Source of the DNA: an uncultured bacterium
Lineage (GTDB): Bacteria > Bacteroidota > Bacteroidia > Bacteroidales > Paludibacteraceae
Length of the DNA stretch: 6,291 bases
Assembly: GCA_947074225.1 (NCBI GenBank)
Contig: CAMTOX010000121.1
Coordinates: forward strand, 1 to 6,291
Direction: 5' to 3'
Shown here: positions 1 to 6,291 of the stretch, piece after piece
Layout: each line of letters starts with the position of its first letter
How positions within the stretch are numbered: position 1 is the first letter of the stretch
Program-made: the position numbers and the translations under genes
Notes under the pieces: model-generated
Database searches by the model: none
Told to the model about the DNA's origin: nothing
The model's input: only the letters and a program-made list of their open reading frames with translations

Positions 1-3000
1 TTAATGTCACTTCGCCATAACGATTAATTGGGTTTGGATATAGTTCGAAGAAGTTAACCTGTACATCGGCTATATCTACTTTGGTATCAACCACAAGATT
101 CAAGTGATGAATACTATCACAACCAGTAACACTACGATATTTAAATACATAGTCATAGGTACCTTCAGGAGTTTCAACAGTAAATACTGTATCGTTGTAA
201 ACATAAGGAAGATCTGTAGGCCTAATCATTACAGAATCGAAGATATGTGTTACTTCATTAACTCTTAAGTTCAATACATACTCTCTATCGCAACCACCAG
301 AAATCTTTTCAGTTTCAGTATATGTACCACTTTGAGTATATGCATTACCACGCCACATATAAGGCAATTCATTATCACAAAGAGTGATATTATCAGTACC
401 TGCAATAGTAGGAGTCACATAAAGTGCAACACGAACAATGCTATCGCATTGACCTGCTCTTGCCACATTGTAGTCGTATGTTCCAGCAACTGTTAAGTTA
501 TTGAATCCATTACTATTATAAGAATCACCTTCACAGATGGTATCATTATAAGTATACAATGCACTTGGTGTTACAGTAAGCTGAAGAACAATGAATTGAT
601 CATTACCTTCTGGACGAGTAAACAAATGCATACCAGGCTCTTGAGTTTCTGAAGCATCTACTTCAAAATCATTACCAGAATAAGCATAACCTTGACAAAC
701 ATCGGCTGAAACATATGTAGGATCAATTAAATCTATCGCTACATTATCAAGATGCACATCAATACCTGTGTAACTATTATTAGAAGCTGTAGACTCAATA
801 TAGAAACCAATCATAATCTCTTGACCCATATACTGCGACAAGTTGATATAATACTTTTGTCCTGCATTAGGAACAGCAAGTAAGCGGTATTGAGCTGCTA
901 TATCTTCACTCCATATTACTTGACTTGTAGAATCCCAAGTGTTACCACCATCTGTTGATACCACTACAATGAATCTGTCGTCTTCAAAACCATTATGGTC
1001 GGCAGGAGCATTGTTTGAACCTGCAGCAGTTACAGCAAGATCAAAGCTAAGTACTGCACCCGAAGTAATATTTAATGAAGGAGTAATCATCCAATATCTG
1101 TCACCTGAACTCCAAGTATTGTAACTCATGTGTGCTCCAGTCAATCCATTAGCCGAATTATATCTCCAACTACTATTGGTAGTTTCCAATTTATCTGTTC
1201 CGGCCAATACATCGTCTATATAACCAGCTGCTGTAGTCCAACAAGTTGGTAAACCATTGTTAAACTCTTCAAGCATTGGTAAATATATTTCACCACAACG
1301 TGTAGTTGCACTAGCACTGGCGCTCCAAGCACTAGTGTCGTTAGCACCACAAATGTTTTGTACCATAATTTCGTATGTTGTCGAAGGATTGATACGAGAA
1401 ACATCGAATGTAGTAGTGTATACAACGGTATCGAGAACTACTGTTTCAGCAGAAGTCACCTTAAGCCTCCATTCACTATCTTGAGCATCTGAAGACCAAG
1501 ATGCAGTGAATGAATTACCGCTAAGACGTGAAATTAGAACGCTTTGAGGAGCTTTACAACTTGGTAGAGGTTCAATAACAATATCGTCAAGATAGATATA
1601 AGAACCAGTAGTTCCACCAACTAAGAAAGCAATATGTTTTCCTGTTCCTGCATAACGACTCATATCTACATTTACATCATACCAAATATTAGCTGTTGCA
1701 AATGCAACCTCTTGAATTTCTACGAAAGTAGAAATATCATTAGGATTAGTCATAGCACCCACTCTCATTTTATAACCACTGTAGGTAGGACGAGCCTTAA
1801 ACGATACTAACATATTATTTACTGCTGTACCTTCCAATATAGGAGTAATGGCATATGAAGCACCATCGCTATTACCACTCATGTATAATGAGTTTGGAGC
1901 ACTTGAAGAGTTATTCGCTCTAACAGTAGGATTACTAACAAAGATATTTTCTGAACCAGTAATCCAACAAGTAATAGCTGTAGTATAGTCCGCATAAGAA
2001 TCAAAATTCTCAGAGAAAATATTATTAGCATCTACAGTATAAGCACTGCAATAGGTAGTAAAGCTAATGTTATTCCAATCTGTTGATTCATTATCTGAGC
2101 AATATCCTTTTACATATACATAATAGGTAGTATTTTCAGTAAGCGCTGTCAAAGACAAATAATTTACTGTTGTAGCACCAACACTATTATAAATATCACC
2201 TTGTGCATTGGCATCTGTTTCGAAATCTAACATAGTGGTAGATACTCTAACTTGAGCCGAATCGCCACCATAATTCCACATTACATATGCAGAAGTACTA
2301 GTGATAGAATCTACAGTGATTTTTGGATCAAAACATGAAGCCATAGTAACAGATACATTATCTATAGATAAAGCAGGTTGAATAGTTTCATCTCCATAAT
2401 CTGAATTATTCCATGCAAATACAAGATAATAAGTATCGCCTGAATTGATAGTTACAGATGTATTAACTGTTGTCCATTGATTTTGCGACATCAAAACAGA
2501 GAAATTATCAATTGATATTGCACCATTAGGAATTGAATAATCATCGAAGTTAGACACGCCAGCATTAAGCACCAAAGATTTTGGAGCTATATATGCACGA
2601 CCATAGTCTAGTGAAACATATTCATCCCACCAATAGTTGTAAATTGAATAACCTTGAGCCTTCCAATCATAAGAGATATCATATCTACCTGGTTGCAATT
2701 CTAACGGACAATAAGCATAAACTACAGATTCTGTTGTTACATAATCATTTGTCAAACCATTGTCGCCCGATACATACAAAGCACCTAAACCACCATTATT
2801 AGTAGCATTACCAATAAAGAAATTATTAGCTTGTGTGCCATTTACTAATATCCAACCCTCTGTAGCATCTTCAAATGTAGAAGTAAATGGTATTGTTGCA
2901 CCACTCTTCAATGTTCTGAAAGTTACTGGGCCATACCAAGAGCTAGTTTGGGTTGCCGAACAAATACTGCGAATATATACACTATATTGAGTATCTTCAG

Positions 3001-6000
3001 AAAGACCAGCTAAAGAATACATTGTATTGGTTACTGTTACAGTAGTCAAATCTTCAAATGAAGTTCCTGCTACGCCATAAGCAATATCCCAAGTATTTTC
3101 TATTGAAGAAGCATTCCAAGAAAGGATAGCATCTGTTTTAGAGATATTCATCGCTTTAAGAGTTTCAGGAGCTGCACAAGCACCTTCTTCATAGACTCTT
3201 AAGTCGTCAATAGCAAAGAAGTTAACACCCGATGAATTGTACGAACGGATAATAACATATCTTCCTTCACCTTCATAGTCACAGAATGAGTAGTTACACT
3301 CTGTCCACGTACCATACTCTACAGTAAATGTTTCCATAGCTTCGTATGTAGAAAGATCATAAGGATCCACTGCAATACCAACTTCAATAACATCTCCGCC
3401 GTAAACTCCACGGCCATAGAAGTTAATAGCTAAGTCGCGCATATCGGCAATATCAAATAGTGGCAAAGCAACATAAGAAGTTCTACCTGCATTTGAAGAG
3501 AAGTCTAAACCTCTACTTGCCGAACGGTATCTGTTAGAAACAATACAAGGATATACTGTATTATCGTAACTTTCAAAATCTGTATACGACAACCAACACT
3601 CTGGAATAATACCGCTACCTGCACTATAAGAATCAAAATTCTCTGTATAAGGAAGGGCAATTAAGTCGCAAGCTGTACGGAATGATTTAGAAGTAGAGAA
3701 ACGAGGTCCTTCACCATCTTCACAAACCGGACGTACATAATAGTAATAAGTAGTTTGAGATATTAAACCACGAGCTGTAAATTGTGAACCAGTAACAATA
3801 GTATCGATAACGAAATCTGTTACATCGTCTAATTGGTCTACGTCATTACCTGCATCAAAGTGACATACTTGAACTCTCCAAACAGAATCGGTAGAGGTCA
3901 ATGGTTTCCAAATAATATCGGCAGTATTAGTAGTCACATTCTCTGTCCATAAAGCTGAAGCCTCACGACAAGCCGACATATAATCCACTTTTACATTATC
4001 AATAAATACAGAAGCTGTAGTTTGATTTGCAATACCATCAAATACAAAAGCAATAAATCCAAAATCTTCATCTGTATAATTAGCTAACGATACTGAATTT
4101 TGCTGCCATGCACCTAAAGTCACTTCATCTATCATTACAAAAGTTGAAGGTTCTGAAGGGTTAGTTACAATACCCACTTTCAACTTCGCTCCTGTAGTTG
4201 GAGAATAGTTATCAAATTGGATATACATATTTTTGATAGAATCAGCAAAATATGGCAATACTGCAAATCCAATAGCTCCAGAAGCAACCTGATAGCCTTC
4301 TATCAACTCTTCATTGTAGTAGCTATCCATTCTTAGAGTCTTAGTTTGCTCACCATTCTTTGTTACATTCTGAATAGAAGGATAGTAGTTTCTATTTATA
4401 GATCCTATTAACTCTTGAGCCACATACCAACACTCTGGAGAAGATGCAATAGTTGCTGTCTCAAAGTCCTCTTCATAAGCAAGATCTACACTCTGACAAA
4501 GAGTCTTGAATGAGGCTTCGCTCGACCAATAGCTATTAATAGTATTATCATCACAATTTGTTTGTACATAATAATAATAAGTAGTAGCTGGCTGTAATGA
4601 ACCAAGAATATTTACAAAGCTTGATTGTACATCAAAATCTTCATAGATATCGCCATCTTCAATTTCAGGATTTATTGGAGTTGATGAAACCTTAACATTA
4701 TATTTGCTAACATTTTCTTCAACATGACTCCATGCTATTCTTGCACCTGTTTCTGAAAGATTTGACACATAGATATTAGCTGGAGTTTGACAAGCTCTTC
4801 TATCGCGTATATCAATATTATCAACATAGATATAATAGCTTGTATTTACTTCTGGAATACGGAAAGCAATATATCTACCTTCGCCTCTATAGTTATCAAA
4901 AGTCACAGTGTCTTTAACCCAAACTTTTGCTTCTGTATAATCTACTACCTTTATAGAATGGAAAGTAGAGATATCTCTTGGATTTGTCATCACACCAATC
5001 TCTAATTTCTGATTGCGCGATTGATACTGCATCTCATAAGTAAGTACTAAATTACTTATATCATCAGCATCAATACGAGGCAATGCAAATGAAGGTGTAT
5101 TGCCGCCCGTATAAGGAGAATAACCTAAACCAATAGATTTACTGCCATTAAAGGTATTATTTTCAGAAGTACTAAACATTGGATATGAAGAGTGAGTAGT
5201 TGGTTTATACCAACAATTTGGGAATGAATTAAACTCTTCCAAACCGGTTGTATAAGGTAAATATTGAATACCATCGCAATCGGTAGTGAAAAGATAAGAC
5301 ATCCACGACATTACACTTCCATCGTTACAGTTTGAACGAACATAAACATAATAAGTTGTAGAAGCTGTCAAACCAGAAACAGACACGCTATTAGTATTCA
5401 CAGTATCATTGAATATATAGCTCGCTGTGTTATCTAAATCTGTTACATTTACAGGATTCTCTGAAACAATAACGTCATACTTTGGTATTTTATCGAAATA
5501 GTTCCAGCTAATAGTTGCAGAAGTATCATTATAACTTGCGGTGATACCATCGGCATCTAAACATTCTACCTCTTCAATTGAGAAATGAGAAAGAGCAAAT
5601 GGAGGTTGACTACCATCTGTATTGTCATTCTTCCAGAAAATTACCAAATTATAATTCGTAGTATCTGCAAAGACAACATTTTGCTCTACTCGTTGCCAGG
5701 TAGAAGCACCCATAAGAGTTGGAGAACCAATATTAATATCCCAACCCGCAGGAACAGAACTTGAAGTACCTGTTAAGCCAGTATTAACACCCTCAACAAT
5801 AGCGATTTCTGGTTTAACTAAATAAACACGTGTATTATCGTAATTACCTTCTGCAACACCAACCCAGTTGAATGATATTTTATATGCACCTGGATAGAAT
5901 CTTAAGTTACGAGTAGCATAAACATAAGATGTAGCATTTGTAGCATAAGTATTTGCTGGATTATCGCCTGTACCTGAACTAATATAAAGTGCATTCGTTC

Positions 6001-6225
6001 CATCAGATACATTAGCACCCGATCCGATAACAAATTTATTAGTATAAGTATGATTTAACAACAACCACTCTGAATTATCATCTGCATCTGTAAAGTCAGT
6101 ATAATATGGTGCTATAGTAGGTAAAGTAGTAGTTTTGGTTGAAACTACATCACTCCATATACTTACACCATCTACATTACCACAGTTTGCACGTACATAA
6201 ATATCGTACTCTGTATTTGGAGTCA
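1..6225 (-). CDS. Giant multidomain T9SS-secreted adhesin-like protein (Fn3 / cleaved-adhesin-type modules), partial at both ends
   Basis: This is one uninterrupted reverse-strand frame; codons occupy positions 2-4, 5-7 and so on, giving about 2074 genuine residues. Counting from codon 6221-6223 as residue 1, the order is: Fn3 tail (1-33), class 2 sandwich (about 36-220), Fn3 (221-316), class 1 (317-477), Fn3 (478-576), class 1 (577-751), Fn3 (752-852), class 1 (853-1015), Fn3 (1016-1105), class 2 (1106-1296), Fn3 (1297-1392), class 1 (1393-1555), Fn3 (1556-1643), class 3 (1644-1834), four GCDS-type repeats (1835-2045) and the start of a T9SS sorting domain (2058-2074). T9SS cargo crosses the outer membrane and is released or attached to the cell surface; such module arrays usually bind glycans or proteins, but no ligand can be named here. 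No catalytic domain is visible. The N-terminus with its signal peptide lies beyond the contig end, and the stop codon lies beyond position 1. An enzyme domain in the missing N-terminal part is possible. Confidence 0.95.
2..52 (-). other. T9SS type A C-terminal sorting domain, first 17 residues only
   Basis: FFELYPNPINRYGEVTL has the LYPNP opening and following short beta strand typical of the Por/T9SS type A sorting domain (the family I know as TIGR04183). A linker (DTKVDIADVQVN) separates it from the repeats. The usual domain is about 70-80 residues, so roughly 55-60 residues and the stop codon should lie to the left of position 1. The domain directs secretion through the outer membrane and is normally cleaved off afterwards. 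Confidence 0.85.
89..721 (-). repeat. Four tandem C-terminal repeats of the GTY...GCDS...L.L.V type
   Basis: Approximate units are 721-557, 556-407, 406-254 and 253-89, each about 50-55 residues. Units 2 and 3 are canonical: an early cysteine (TICEGD, TLCDNE), then AGTYDY or SGTYTE, then QCDSIVRVALYV or GCDREYVLNLRV. Unit 1 keeps the early cysteine (DVCQG) but has GNDQFIVLQLTV where GCDS is expected. Unit 4 lacks the early cysteine but keeps GTYDY and GCDSIHHLNLVV. Such repeats are common just before T9SS sorting domains in Bacteroidota and probably form a small beta-rich spacer or stalk; no specific function is known to me. Confidence 0.75.
722..1294 (-). other. Class 3 beta-sandwich module (choice-of-anchor J / cleaved-adhesin type)
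   Basis: About 190 residues: LPMLEEFNNGLPTCW, GAHMSYN, RYWMITPSLNI, AVLSFDLAV, DRFIVVVSTDGGNTWDS, YYINLSQYMGQEIMIGFYIES and VHLDNVAI. The D.F.V..STDGG.TW block followed by a G..I.I.F..ES strand is what I know from choice-of-anchor J domains near the C-terminus of T9SS cargo. It is present once and is distinct from classes 1 and 2, which lack STDGG.TW. Confidence 0.75.
1295..1558 (-). other. Fibronectin type III module 6
   Basis: Starts CKAPQSVLIS, has FTASWSS (B strand), WRLKVTS (C strand), INPSTTYEIMVQNIC (E-F strands), SAWSAS (G strand) and a final TTRC. It is the last Fn3 module before the C-terminal part of the protein. Confidence 0.85.
1559..2047 (-). other. Class 1 beta-sandwich module, copy 4
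   Basis: Landmarks: FSENFDSY...ITCW, NSLYMSG, AITPILEG, MLVSFKAR, MRVGAMTNPNDISTF, WYDVNVDM, YAGTGKHIAF and YIYLDDIVI. The DNA coding for the ENFDSY part shares an identical 18-base stretch (1994-2011) with class 1 copy 3 (3626-3643), consistent with duplication. Confidence 0.75.
2048..2335 (-). other. Fibronectin type III module 5
   Basis: Starts CFDPKITV, has AYVMWNYGG (B strand), AQVRVST (C strand), LTALTENTTYYVYVKGYC (E-F strands), WNNISF and a final TTYC. All three regular cysteines are present. Confidence 0.85.
2336..2908 (-). other. Class 2 beta-sandwich module, copy 2
   Basis: About 190 residues from ATIPFTSTF to SIDNVSVTMAS. It is a paralogue of the module at 6118-5564, sharing W.L.N, F.IGN....G..ALY.SG, YAYCPLELQPGRYDISYDW, IPNG.IS, W.TV...V.....Y.LVF.W.N.D and the closing P.LS.. 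strand. It has an insert rich in Tyr and Trp (YNYWWDEY) after the DYDW-type strand. There is no CW motif at the front. Confidence 0.7.
2909..3178 (-). other. Fibronectin type III module 4 (altered tail)
   Basis: Starts CAAPETLKA, has AILSWNAS (B strand), WDIAYGV (C strand), LAGLSEDTQYSVYIRSIC (E-F strands) and WYGPVTFRTLKSG at the end. The usual terminal cysteine (FxTxC) is missing; leucine and lysine stand there instead. The module that follows is class 2, which also lacks its partner cysteine. Confidence 0.85.
3179..3667 (-). other. Class 1 beta-sandwich module, copy 3
   Basis: Landmarks: LPYTENFDSY...PECW, GLDFSS, VALPLFDI, LAINFYGRG, IEVGIAVDPYDLSTY, WTECNYSF, YEGEGRYVII and FFAIDDLRV. 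It differs from its sisters by extra cysteines (YPCIVS and ECNYSFC) and by AVDP in place of MTNP in the hallmark motif. Confidence 0.75.
3668..3970 (-). other. Fibronectin type III module 3
   Basis: Starts CREASALW, has ADIIWKPL (B strand), WRVQVCHFD (C strand, with an extra cysteine), GLISQTTYYYYVRPVC (E-F strands) and ends FRTAC. The C-C' loop is long and acidic (DAGNDVDQLDDVTD). Confidence 0.85.
3971..4495 (-). other. Class 1 beta-sandwich module, copy 2
   Basis: The landmarks match the other class 1 copies: EEDFET...PECW, TLRMDS, AVLPYFAD, MYIQFDNY, LKVGIVTNPSEPSTF, WQQNSVSL, FGFIAFVF and VFIDNVKV. At 175 residues it is the longest class 1 copy. The Y.G.G block before the IAF strand is replaced by TDEDFG. 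Confidence 0.75.
4496..4792 (-). other. Fibronectin type III module 2
   Basis: A complete module starting CQTPANIYVS, with ARIAWSHV (B strand), YNVKVSS (C strand), LQPATTYYYYVQTNC (E-F strands) and a final FKTLC. It keeps all three cysteines of the regular pattern. The four tyrosine codons at 4568-4579 form an ATA run on the plus strand. Confidence 0.85.
4793..5275 (-). other. Class 1 beta-sandwich module, copy 1 (cleaved-adhesin / choice-of-anchor J-like)
   Basis: Landmarks in order: LPYTTGLEEFNSFPNCW, then FNGSKSIGL, FALPRID, LVLTYEMQY, the hallmark LEIGVMTNPRDISTF, VWVKDTVTF, YRGEGRYIAF and a terminal YIYVDNIDI strand. This order recurs in all four class 1 copies. The fold assignment to galactose-binding-like / MAM-like jelly rolls, as in cleaved-adhesin domains of gingipains and haemagglutinins, is from recalled family patterns. 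Confidence 0.75.
5276..5563 (-). other. Fibronectin type III module 1
   Basis: A complete Fn3 module. It starts at a cysteine (EVEC), has the B-strand ATISWNY, the C-strand YDVIVS, the E-F signature GLTASTTYYVYVRSNC, and ends FTTDC. Its three cysteines sit at the first residue, after YVRxx, and at the last residue. It links the class 2 module before it to a class 1 module after it. Confidence 0.85.
5564..6118 (-). other. Class 2 beta-sandwich module, copy 1
   Basis: About 185 residues beginning TIAPYYTDF and ending FSIEEVE, just before an Fn3 cysteine. It is clearly paralogous to the module at 2908-2336. Shared blocks are W.L.N..., F.IG...N...G..ALY.S.G, a Y.YA...L...PG.Y.IS..W strand pair, IP.G..I, W..V...V....T.Y.LV..W.N.D, and a final P...L...S.. 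strand. It resembles jelly-roll modules of the MAM / choice-of-anchor type. It has no CW motif and no internal cysteine. The ligand is unknown. Confidence 0.7.
6125..6225 (-). other. Fibronectin type III module 0 (C-terminal third only)
   Basis: The residues TPNTEYDIYVRANCG are the E-F strand signature of bacterial Fn3 modules (normally GLTPxTxYxVYVRAxC), followed by a WSDVVS G-strand. The upstream two thirds of the module are lost at the contig end. The tail reads STKTTT instead of the usual FxTxC, so it lacks the terminal cysteine that most other Fn3 modules here have. Confidence 0.8.
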
Positions 6226-6291
6226 AGATCTGAAGAGCACACGTCTGAACTCCAGTCACATTCAGAACTCTCGTATTCTGTCTTCTGCTTG
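6226..6291 (+). other. Illumina TruSeq-type sequencing adapter with index (contamination, not genomic)
   Basis: Read on the plus strand, 6226-6259 matches the 34-base TruSeq read-2 adapter (AGATCxGAAGAGCACACG..., ending CCAGTCAC) with one mismatch at 6231 (T for G). An 8-base index, ATTCAGAA, follows at 6260-6267. Positions 6268-6291 then match the 24-base P7 end, finishing in GTCTTCTGCTTG, with mismatches at 6268, 6277 and 6279. That is 54 of 58 fixed positions, with exact spacing and exact full length. From memory, ATTCAGAA is the TruSeq HT i7 index D705. In the minus frame the stretch happens to stay open and would add a false N-terminal peptide containing VTGVQTCAL. It should be trimmed. 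Confidence 0.97.

Noticed and set aside
1..3. TTA at the very start looks like a reverse-strand TAA stop codon for the large gene.
   Set aside because: The coding frame uses positions 2-4, 5-7 and so on, so the last visible codon is TTA (Leu) at 2-4 in the reverse sense. The sorting domain is also only 17 residues in, far short of its usual length.
939..1484. Short open frames on the plus strand (939-1124, 1257-1484) and one in another minus frame (1216-1425).
   Set aside because: They lie wholly inside the class 3 and Fn3 6 coding sequence, have no recognisable domain or convincing ribosome binding site, and have the composition expected of shadows of a Ser/Thr/Tyr-rich protein.
2581..2990. 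Overlapping plus-strand open frames at 2581-2802 and 2760-2990.
   Set aside because: They overlap each other and are antisense to class 2 copy 2 and the end of Fn3 4; the translations are low-complexity and match no family I know.
4565..4580. ATA/AAT trinucleotide run as a possible phase-variation slippage tract.
   Set aside because: It codes for the conserved YYYY of an Fn3 E-F strand, is short, and has a three-base period, so slippage would not shift the frame.
4787..5005. Plus-strand open frame of 72 codons rich in Ile.
   Set aside because: It is antisense to class 1 copy 1. The Ile-rich translation is a by-product of the Asp and Tyr codons on the coding strand, not a membrane protein.
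1..6291. Possible CRISPR array or tandem DNA repeat, because similar phrases recur along the window.
   Set aside because: The similarity is at protein level between modules of 90-190 residues. DNA identity is limited to short pieces such as the 18-base match at 1994-2011 and 3626-3643, and there is no regular direct-repeat/spacer pattern.

Overview
The window is filled by one protein-coding region on the minus strand: part of a very large secreted, multidomain adhesin-like protein of a Bacteroidota organism, most likely Bacteroidales. Reading positions 6289 down to 2 in the reverse frame gives 2096 codons without a stop. Neither the true start nor the stop codon lies in the window. The taxonomic guess rests on three things: the last visible residues carry the LYPNP signature of a type IX secretion system (T9SS) C-terminal sorting domain, the module types are characteristic of this phylum, and the DNA is AT-rich.

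Layout in protein order (window right to left). Positions 6291-6226 are not genomic. They match a complete Illumina TruSeq-type 3' adapter with an 8-base index, so this is a contig end carrying adapter read-through. Real sequence starts at about 6225, inside a fibronectin type III (Fn3) module. From there Fn3 modules of about 90-100 residues alternate with larger beta-sandwich modules of about 160-220 residues, of the cleaved-adhesin / choice-of-anchor J / MAM-like kind. Three sandwich classes can be told apart. Class 1 has four copies (5275-4793, 4495-3971, 3667-3179, 2047-1559). Class 2 has two long copies (6118-5564, 2908-2336). Class 3 has one copy (1294-722). After these come four short repeats of the GTY...GCDS...L.L.V type (721-89), then the start of the T9SS sorting domain (52-2), which is cut by the window edge.

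No second gene, RNA gene, promoter, terminator, mobile element or CRISPR array can be supported. The short open frames elsewhere are shadows of the large gene. The most notable points are the adapter at the right end, a set of cysteines that appear and disappear together according to module class, and two non-adjacent class 2 modules that share the same altered Fn3 tail. I see no sign of a new enzymatic or defence system; the best reading is a modular surface or secreted adhesin whose ligand is unknown.
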